Shown in pieces: positions 1 through 5,853 of a DNA stretch of 8,689 nt (position 1 is its first letter; the number at the start of each line of letters is the position of its first letter). The DNA is from Bacteroidales bacterium. GTDB lineage: Bacteria > Bacteroidota > Bacteroidia > Bacteroidales > GCA-2748055. The DNA is taken from assembly GCA_029934875.1 (NCBI GenBank), contig JAOZLK010000152.1, forward strand, positions 1-8,689, read 5' to 3'. The notes beneath the pieces are model-generated. The model ran no database searches. It saw nothing but the letters and a program-made list of their open reading frames with translations, and was not told where the DNA came from. Both the position numbers and the translations under genes were made by a program.

Positions 1-296
1 TGTTGCTTTGTTGGTTTTAACCAGAGGGCATAAGGAGAGGTAATTCCCTCCAGGCGGGCATAAACACTATCGCTGTCACTTACCTCAACATCCCATGGAG
101 ATGTACCCGTCATGTATATATAAGCCAGTGATGAGTCACCCTCGCAAACCGAAGCATCCCCAATAATCGTGGCTGTAACATCCTTGGCGGCCTCGGCCCG
201 CTGATCTGGGGGATCTGTCACAACACTCTGCCCCTGCATTGTATAAGCGGTGCAAAGCAGAACACCAACAAAACATAATATATTAGAGCCTCTCAT
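1..296 (-). CDS. Secreted protein with Ig/PKD-like domain, N-terminal part only
   Basis: The reading frame opens at ATG 296 and runs without a stop off the low-coordinate edge, so only the first 98 residues are visible. Residues 1-23 form a Sec signal peptide: Arg at position 3, a hydrophobic core (ILCFVGVLLCTAY) and a likely cut after MQG before QS. After a short polar stretch comes a segment with VCEGDSS, then MTGTSPWDVEVSD, then a TSPYALWLKPT strand. This pattern (CxGD, then TGTxPW, then SPYxL) is typical of Ig/PKD-like repeats in large Bacteroidota surface or type IX-secreted proteins. It is preceded by the strongest Shine-Dalgarno sequence in the window and lies 27 bases after the lipoprotein gene, so it is probably the last visible gene of the same transcript. 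The full length, the number of repeats and any C-terminal sorting domain cannot be seen. An adhesin or surface-layer role is inference. Confidence 0.8.
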   Translation of the reverse strand, partial: MRGSNILCFVGVLLCTAYTMQGQSVVTDPPDQRAEAAKDVTATIIGDASVCEGDSSLAYIYMTGTSPWDVEVSDSDSVYARLEGITSPYALWLKPTKQ

Positions 297-300
297 CTAT

Positions 301-311
301 TCCTCCTCCTC
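301..311 (-). promoter_or_regulatory. Strong Shine-Dalgarno sequence of the secreted-protein gene
   Basis: On the minus strand the sequence GAGGAGGAGGAATAGATG precedes the start at 296. AGGAGG can pair with 16S rRNA in two registers, 8 or 5 bases before the ATG. This supports the chosen start and contrasts with the barrel and lipoprotein genes, which show no such sequence. Confidence 0.75.
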
Positions 312-323
312 ATCTTGTAGCAA

Positions 324-1529
324 TTAAAAATCGCCCGATTCATTTGTTCTGATAAGTGAAACCATGCTGTTCCCTTCATAGCCGTTATCACCTATAAACA
401 CAAGGCCTCCCTTCGACGGGATAGCTATGTCAGCACCTTCCTGAATACCACCCGATCCGTAAGTTTTTCGGATATCTTCCTTTAAATCTGCCAGGAACTG
501 TATGAGAATATCAGCATTCCCATCCGAGGTCCGGGTTCCGACCAGGGCATGTCTCCCATCCTCTATCTTCACCATGCGTTCTGCCATTAAGTCTACCCCG
601 GGCTCTGAAATGGTTGCAAGCAACCTCTCATTTTTTATCAGTAATCCATCTGTTCCACCTGTCTCAATCTGATACAATAGAATTTCACTATTCCCTTTTT
701 GGGTGTTGTTACTGTTCCCTATAACAACAAATTCATTTTCATCCTCCTTAATAATGCATTTTCCAAACTCGTCGAATTCTCCTCCCAGGATTCTGTCATT
801 GGGACTTAAGTCATCATTAAAATTCAGCACCAGGATATCGGTTCCCTCACCAATAAATTTATTATAGGTGGCCACACACATATAATGGGTACCATCATTA
901 AGAACAAAGGTGGCTGCCGCATCCTTTGACTCGTCCGGCTTGGTATAAAAAAGGCTCAGCGGGATGGAGTCCCCGTTCTGATCCACCAACATGATCATGA
1001 TATCCTTCTCCCCGTCTTTCTCCTGGTAACCGGCAAGGATGAATTCATAGTCGATACCTTCAGCAGCATGCAGGGCCTCTTCATTCTCAGAGGAACCGTA
1101 GCTTTTGCTCCAATTTACACTCCCGTCGGCCGATGTTTTAACGATAAAAATATCCCTGTCCACGTCGTCTCCTGTCCCATGTTCAATATAGCCACTTAGC
1201 AGGAAACCATTTTTCCCGCCATTTTTTGCTATTATTGCATTTGCACCGGCATTCTCATCCCCTTCGGGATAATATTTTGGGAAGCCCTCTTTCACGTTCC
1301 CGTACTCATCGGTAACGATCAGCATCATTTTGGACCCCTGATCAGTAGAATCAGTACCACATATTGCATATCCACCATCCTCCAGGACGACAAGGCCTTT
1401 TGCCCTGTCAACACCTTTTGATCCATACATCTTCAGGAAGGATGCAGATTGTGATTCGGAAACTTCTTTTTCGCAGGAAAACAGCATCAATCCTGCAAAA
1501 ACAGCTGTTATAAATAACATATATTTCAT
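324..1529 (-). CDS. Lipoprotein with a predicted seven-bladed beta-propeller
   Basis: This 401-residue protein starts with a lipoprotein signal peptide (MKYMLFITAVFAGLMLFSC). The lipobox is LFSC with Cys19 as the lipidated residue, followed by the charged stretch EKEVSE. Charged, acid-containing residues next to the cysteine resemble the surface-export signals known from Bacteroidota lipoproteins, so surface display is possible but not proven. The mature part is made of seven repeats of about 50 residues, starting near residues 35, 86, 144, 195, 247, 305 and 357. The pattern is YGSxxxEx, then a strand with DGGYxxxG, then DIxIVxTDxxG. YGS in repeats 1, 3 and 7, DGGY in repeat 1 and DIFIVKTSADGS in repeat 2 show it best. 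Seven such units suggest a closed propeller used for binding rather than catalysis; no catalytic motif is visible. The gene lies 71 bases after the barrel gene. The start is set by the signal peptide, with no clear ribosome binding site. Its ligand is unknown. Confidence 0.8.
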   Translation of the reverse strand: MKYMLFITAVFAGLMLFSCEKEVSESQSASFLKMYGSKGVDRAKGLVVLEDGGYAICGTDSTDQGSKMMLIVTDEYGNVKEGFPKYYPEGDENAGANAIIAKNGGKNGFLLSGYIEHGTGDDVDRDIFIVKTSADGSVNWSKSYGSSENEEALHAAEGIDYEFILAGYQEKDGEKDIMIMLVDQNGDSIPLSLFYTKPDESKDAAATFVLNDGTHYMCVATYNKFIGEGTDILVLNFNDDLSPNDRILGGEFDEFGKCIIKEDENEFVVIGNSNNTQKGNSEILLYQIETGGTDGLLIKNERLLATISEPGVDLMAERMVKIEDGRHALVGTRTSDGNADILIQFLADLKEDIRKTYGSGGIQEGADIAIPSKGGLVFIGDNGYEGNSMVSLIRTNESGDF

Positions 1530-1600
1530 AAGTAATTATCTATTAATCTTATAGGTCTTATGTAACTTACCATAAGTTTCATTCTTTCTTTTTCAGATGG

Positions 1601-2758
1601 TTAATTCAGGTTCCAGGTAATACCAACATTCAGAAGCACTTGGTTTACCCTAAAATCACCCTCCACGTGGTAAAGCATCCAGAGTATATCCTGATTATCG
1701 TAACGGTCCTCAACTTTGTTAGTCTGGAAGAACCCTGCTGAGTAAGAGGCCTCTATGGAAAGAAAGGCCTTCTGTAGAGGTATATTTACTCCTACTCCCA
1801 GCAAACCCTGCAAATTCATTCGGGAACGTGTATCTGAAATAGTCATTTTCTCCACCTCCACGTCTTTCAGGTAAGTTCCTGATTCTTCATAAGTCCTGGT
1901 TCCGTAAGCTGAGGCCGATAAAAGATAATCAGCTACTACACCCACCCTGAAATAGGCCCTGGTCTGACCTTTCGGATTCAGGTAAACAAGCATGGAAAAG
2001 GGTAATTGCAGCTTGTTTTCACACTCATGGTACTCATAGCTTGTGAAATCATAAGGACTTGCAGAATAACTCAGATTTACGCGATTATATAAGAGGCCAA
2101 GTCCAATCTCGATGCCCTTACTAAGGGGAAGATCTACTTTGGCGCCCAATACAAAGCCAGGTGCAAAAGCATACTTCCCATCTGCACTATTTGGATCACC
2201 AACACTGTAAGGCTCCATGATTGCTCCTTTGCTCCCCGATATCCCCACCAGGAAACCTATCCTTGGCTTGTCACTGTCTGGAGCGAAACTAGCTCCAGCT
2301 TTTCTTTGCGCTTTACTCTGCTCAGCTGCTTGCTGCTGTGCCGCCTGCTCCTCCAGTTGCCTGGTCCTGGCCGCAGCCACAAGAGCTGCTGCTTCCCCGG
2401 CCCTTCTTTCCTTATGAGTTTCCAGTAGTAGCTTGAACTCGGAGGGGTCGGAGGCCTGGGCCTCGTAATTTGGATTTTCATCCAGGAAAGCTGACATAAG
2501 CTTATCAGCTTCATCGGGCAGATAATCAAATAAATAGGCGTTTATTACCAGCTTATATGCCTCCTCCCTTGCGGTACCGGAGAGACCCGATTCCTCAATA
2601 CAGGGAAGCAGAAGCTCCGGCACAAGTTCTATCATTCCGGCCGCATAAGCCTCCCGGGCATCTTCCAATAACTGGGTACAGCCAACCATATCCTGGGCAT
2701 GCAGCGTTGTCTGGAGCCATAGAAACAAAGGCAAAATGAATATTATTCGTTTATACAT
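1601..2758 (-). CDS. Outer-membrane beta-barrel protein with N-terminal periplasmic TPR-like domain
   Basis: The protein has 385 residues. Residues 1-21 are a signal peptide (cut likely LHA before QD). Residues 24-115 are helical and TPR-like: CTQLLEDAREAYAAG, then ELLLPCIEESG, AREEAYKLVINAYL, DEADKLMSAFLDENP and DPSEF. The pattern of AYxxG, two cysteines (27 and 53, a possible disulfide), LxxNPxY and DPxEF resembles, from memory, a helical module at the front of other Bacteroidota envelope proteins. Residues 115-155 are rich in Ala, Gln, Glu and Arg and probably form a coiled coil. From about residue 166 alternating hydrophobic residues and Gly/aromatic turns suggest an 8-10 strand barrel like OMP_b-brl/PorT proteins, ending in GITWNLN. 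The start is only six bases after the STAND stop codon, which suggests translational coupling. A structural or docking role between the STAND propeller and the outer membrane is inference. It is not recognisable as a TonB-dependent receptor or as PorT itself. Confidence 0.82.
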   Translation of the reverse strand: MYKRIIFILPLFLWLQTTLHAQDMVGCTQLLEDAREAYAAGMIELVPELLLPCIEESGLSGTAREEAYKLVINAYLFDYLPDEADKLMSAFLDENPNYEAQASDPSEFKLLLETHKERRAGEAAALVAAARTRQLEEQAAQQQAAEQSKAQRKAGASFAPDSDKPRIGFLVGISGSKGAIMEPYSVGDPNSADGKYAFAPGFVLGAKVDLPLSKGIEIGLGLLYNRVNLSYSASPYDFTSYEYHECENKLQLPFSMLVYLNPKGQTRAYFRVGVVADYLLSASAYGTRTYEESGTYLKDVEVEKMTISDTRSRMNLQGLLGVGVNIPLQKAFLSIEASYSAGFFQTNKVEDRYDNQDILWMLYHVEGDFRVNQVLLNVGITWNLN

Positions 2759-2764
2759 ATTGGT

Positions 2765-5700
2765 TTATTTATTATCATTCAAACCCTGACAGGATTTTTC
2801 ATAGGGTAGCTCACTTCCAAAATACTGAGTCCATTCCGACTGGGTCAGGTTACGGCTCAACAGAGAACAGAAATCACCTGCCATTGAAGCCGATTCGCTT
2901 GGTCGCCCAATAAAACGGGGGAAATCAACCCCACCGCTGTAAAAGAACCTACTGTCATTACTAAAGCATACCGCCAGAATAAACCCGTTATTCTCATCAA
3001 AGACCATGGGTGGATAGGACCAATTGGAAGTGTGCCACAGGTAAACATTCCCATCCCGGGAAGCAGCGGCAATAAATCTTCCGTCGGGACTGTAGGCCAG
3101 GTCAGTGATACCTGCACCCGGGCCTGTTAGCTTGGCAATATTTGCTCTGCTGCTGCCTGAGAGAACACGGAGAGATCCGTCACGTAAACCTACCACCATG
3201 TTGCGTCCGTTTGGAGAGTAAGCAATGGCCATTGAAGGGTTAGCTCCAAAATCCGCAATACTCCTCACTGTCCCTGGAGATTCAGGGCTGAATTCCTTCA
3301 ATTTTCCATCCCTTGTTCCAAATGCAAGCATCTTACCATCATCACTGGCAGACAGGGCTGACAGTCTTGATGAAGTACTGAGCAACACGCTTGCCTGGTA
3401 AGTAGCATAATCCCATTTTAAAATCCGGTTCTCAGTACCTGCTGAAACGAAGCTCCCCGTTTTTCCAAGATTTTCCAGAAAGAGTACGATTTTCCCATTC
3501 TCAGTATCCTGGTGAACAACCTGCCCCTGATTCTCCAATTCCATGAAGACCAGTCCACCACCATTGGTACCAACCGCGGCCTTTTTCTCGTCCGGACTGA
3601 CAGCCAGGCTTTCGTTATTGAGACCGGTTCCGGCCAGGGTAATCTGGGAAGCCTTGTCAGCATAATTTCCAGACAGGATTTTTGCCGATCCATCACTGTT
3701 CACAATCAGCAAACTGCCTGTTCTGCTTAACCACTCAACGTCCTTAACAGAGCTTCTTATGCTTGGATAGATGTTGTAGGCAGGAGATATTAGCTTTTTT
3801 AATGCTGCATACAGACCCCGGTAGATATCCCTTTCGAAATAGCTTCCCTGGCTCTGCCCGTTTAACTTGTATGCCTGAAATGCCAGTAAGCCCTGCAGTT
3901 CCGGGTTCTTATCCACTCCAAGACTCTGCACGGCCACATCCCTCGAGAGAGACACATAATTCTTTCTTTCAGGCACAATAGCCGGGGGAGGCTTCACCTC
4001 CTCAACAACAGGGTCCGGAGTATTCTCAGCCACCTGTCGGGTGGGAGTTTCACGAACGGGATTGGTCACCGGCAAGGGCTGTCTCTCCACAGTGGACGAA
4101 GGTTCCGGGTTCCTGTTAAGATCCTGGGCCACCGCGGCCTGCTCCTCCGGATCTTCAAGGACATCTTCAATGGCCGGCTCAATTATTACAGATTCAGGAG
4201 CCGTGGAAATATTCTCATCCTGGACAGCTGTTTCCTGGGGAGTTTCCTGGGGCACCGGAGCGGGTCTGACCCTGGTATAGATGAAAACCGTACCCAGAAC
4301 AACTACAATGACACCCATGAAAATAGCAATGAAACGATTCAGCATCAGCCTTCGTTTCTGCATAACAATCTTTCGTTCCTCTTCCCATTGCAGCTCCTCT
4401 TCACTGGTACTCAGAAATACCATGGCCCTCTCAAATGCCGGATTATATTGCACACCCCACGCCGGTGTGGGCTTCTGGCTATCCCTCCACTTCACTGCAA
4501 TCTGGAGATCCGGATTTTTCCACAACTCGGTTCTGCCTTGCTGATACAGGGCAGAAGCATGGGACAGTTTAAGATACATCCCAATGGATTCGTGCTCTTC
4601 ATCCACCCATTCCTGCAGCCTGTCCCAAATCCGGATCAGGGACTCGTGACAGATTTCAATAATCGAATCTGAATGCAGAGCCGAACTCACACCCGGAAAA
4701 AGGAAGGCCCTTCCTGGCTGCCGAAAGACATTCACCACTTCGGTGAGTTCCTCCTGACTGCAATGGGCTATCCTCGCAATATTCCCAAGAGTAGTCTGAC
4801 GCCCGAAACCATTGTACTGGTCACTTTTGGAAGTGATTGATTTAAACAGCCTCTCGCACAGTGCTTTTTGCTTTACATCGAGGCTTCCGTAAACCTCTTC
4901 AAGGTGATCGCTCAGTGCCGATTTTATGGTTCCAACTGACTCGTAATCATTTAATGTAATGGGTTTATCATGCTCTTCGCGGGACGACCAGAGCTCCCAG
5001 GTTCGCATAAGAGCATGTTGAAGTTTGGGAAGCGGAGTTTCCAATTCCTCCAGGTCATCCAGAAGGTGCTCTATGAATCCCTTCTCGAGTATGGCCCCGG
5101 CCTGCTCCACGGGTCCGGAAATGGCGGTCTCAAGCGCCTTCCTGGACATTTGGGGCAGCAGGAACTTGCTCGTATTCATCAATTCGGTTAAGCCCCGGAA
5201 GGTAGCACTTGCTTCAAGGAAATCCGAACGCATTGAAAGCAGCACATAGATGGAAGGTCTTTCACCCTGAACCGCATTTATAATAAGATCTATAAAGCGC
5301 CTGGCTCCCGGGTCCTTTGTATGGGTGCCCTGGGCAGGCCCGCTTCTGAACAACTCTTCGAACTGGTCAACAACAAGACAGTAGTTATGGCTGCCAAGCC
5401 CTTTCTCCACAATCAGATCGCCAAGATCCTTGCTTCCTGACAGAAAGGACTGGATATCTGCCTCATTCAGTTTCTTCGGAAATACTTTCTGGAAGCCCCT
5501 GATCAGATTTTCAACCGGTTTGATGCCGGGACGTACCGATATGGGTACCCACTCCTGCTTCTCCTGGATCAGCAGTGCCGGTATTACACCCGATTGTATC
5601 AAAGAGGTTTTTCCACTGGCAGATGCCCCTACAAGTGCAACAAATCTGTTTTCCTGCAAGAGATCAACAAGCTCGGCAGTTACATTATCACGGCCAAAAA

Positions 5701-5791
5701 ACAATTTATCCTCAGCACTGGTAAAAGGCCGGATGCCGGGAAAAGGATTTCGCTTAAGCACATCCGTATTAATAATTGAGGGTTCACCCAT
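2765..5791 (-). CDS. Transmembrane nSTAND1 NTPase with C-terminal WD40 propeller
   Basis: From ATG 5791 the product has 1008 residues. The N-terminal part matches nSTAND1 P-loop ATPases: NPFPGIRPF (15-23) and FFGRD lead in; Walker A is GASASGKT (55-62, Lys61); Walker B is LVVDQFEELF with Asp142, Glu145 and Glu146; SMRSDF (186-191) carries the sensor Arg188; LPKLQHAL (254-261) and ICHESLIRIW (380-389) are family hallmarks. All key residues are present, so it should bind and hydrolyse ATP. A basic stretch (KIVMQKRRLMLNR) precedes one membrane helix (about 487-506), so the N-terminus is predicted inside and the C-terminus periplasmic. A Pro/Glu/Val-rich linker of about 100 residues (507-610) leads to seven WD40-like blades (about 672-962), with SPDGRFIAAASRDGNVYLW as the clearest, and a RNLTxxEW tail. 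STAND proteins switch on by ATP-driven oligomerisation after ligand sensing by the repeat domain; the ligand here is unknown. It sits between a HEAT transporter and a barrel gene. A TTG at 5815 in the same frame is a poorer start. Confidence 0.88.
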   Translation of the reverse strand: MGEPSIINTDVLKRNPFPGIRPFTSAEDKLFFGRDNVTAELVDLLQENRFVALVGASASGKTSLIQSGVIPALLIQEKQEWVPISVRPGIKPVENLIRGFQKVFPKKLNEADIQSFLSGSKDLGDLIVEKGLGSHNYCLVVDQFEELFRSGPAQGTHTKDPGARRFIDLIINAVQGERPSIYVLLSMRSDFLEASATFRGLTELMNTSKFLLPQMSRKALETAISGPVEQAGAILEKGFIEHLLDDLEELETPLPKLQHALMRTWELWSSREEHDKPITLNDYESVGTIKSALSDHLEEVYGSLDVKQKALCERLFKSITSKSDQYNGFGRQTTLGNIARIAHCSQEELTEVVNVFRQPGRAFLFPGVSSALHSDSIIEICHESLIRIWDRLQEWVDEEHESIGMYLKLSHASALYQQGRTELWKNPDLQIAVKWRDSQKPTPAWGVQYNPAFERAMVFLSTSEEELQWEEERKIVMQKRRLMLNRFIAIFMGVIVVVLGTVFIYTRVRPAPVPQETPQETAVQDENISTAPESVIIEPAIEDVLEDPEEQAAVAQDLNRNPEPSSTVERQPLPVTNPVRETPTRQVAENTPDPVVEEVKPPPAIVPERKNYVSLSRDVAVQSLGVDKNPELQGLLAFQAYKLNGQSQGSYFERDIYRGLYAALKKLISPAYNIYPSIRSSVKDVEWLSRTGSLLIVNSDGSAKILSGNYADKASQITLAGTGLNNESLAVSPDEKKAAVGTNGGGLVFMELENQGQVVHQDTENGKIVLFLENLGKTGSFVSAGTENRILKWDYATYQASVLLSTSSRLSALSASDDGKMLAFGTRDGKLKEFSPESPGTVRSIADFGANPSMAIAYSPNGRNMVVGLRDGSLRVLSGSSRANIAKLTGPGAGITDLAYSPDGRFIAAASRDGNVYLWHTSNWSYPPMVFDENNGFILAVCFSNDSRFFYSGGVDFPRFIGRPSESASMAGDFCSLLSRNLTQSEWTQYFGSELPYEKSCQGLNDNK
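4229..4252 (-). repeat. Two-copy 12-base tandem repeat in the STAND linker
   Basis: Two adjacent 12-base units differ only at their first base (plus strand: tgtttcctgggg, then agtttcctgggg). They encode PQETPQET at the start of the proline-rich linker, just after the membrane helix. It looks like a small slippage duplication that lengthens a flexible linker; no further copies are seen. Confidence 0.6.
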
Positions 5792-5799
5792 AAATTCAT

Positions 5800-5804
5800 T
5801 CCTT
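5800..5804 (-). promoter_or_regulatory. Ribosome binding site deciding the STAND start
   Basis: AAGGA on the minus strand lies 8 bases before ATG 5791. The in-frame TTG at 5815 has no purine-rich sequence at a suitable distance, so the ATG giving 1008 residues is preferred over the longer 1016-residue form. Confidence 0.6.
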
Positions 5805-5821
5805 ATCAAACACAATAAAGC

Positions 5822-5853
5822 TTTAAACCAAACGGTGACCTGTTTGGTTTAAA
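5822..5853 (-). repeat. Perfect inverted repeat across the transporter stop codon
   Basis: TTTAAACCAAAC and its exact reverse complement GTTTGGTTTAAA flank an 8-base loop. In RNA this gives a 12-base-pair stem covering the last codons and the TAA of the transporter, and ending about 17 bases before the AAGGA ribosome binding site of the STAND gene. No run of T follows on the transcribed strand, so it is not a standard intrinsic terminator. Candidate roles are a weak attenuator, a stabilising 3' hairpin left after RNA processing, or a protein-binding operator. The symmetry is certain; the function is not known. Confidence 0.65.

Noticed and set aside
1564..1578. Small inverted repeat AACTTA-CCA-TAAGTT in the gap before the lipoprotein gene, considered as a terminator.
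   Set aside because: The six-base AT-rich stem is weak and no T tract follows in the direction of transcription.
2765..5791. Assignment of the STAND gene to a known anti-phage (Avs-like) defence system.
   Set aside because: The STAND part is of the nSTAND1-WD40 type with a membrane helix. No nuclease, protease or other effector domain is fused to it, and its neighbours are envelope proteins rather than defence genes.
5792..5815. TTG at 5815 as the STAND start, adding eight residues.
   Set aside because: It has no upstream ribosome binding site, while the ATG at 5791 has AAGGA at 8 bases and gives a normal N-terminus for the family.
5792..5822. A Bacteroidota-type promoter (TTTG and TAnnTTTG) just before the STAND gene.
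   Set aside because: Only partial matches are present (TGTGTTTG instead of TAnnTTTG) at poor spacing, and the gap is only 31 bases.
5430..5852. A 140-codon open frame on the plus strand opposite the STAND gene, and other plus-strand frames opposite the large genes (for example 8031-8360).
   Set aside because: They lie entirely or almost entirely inside well-supported minus-strand genes, have no recognisable domains and no convincing start signals. They are antisense shadows.
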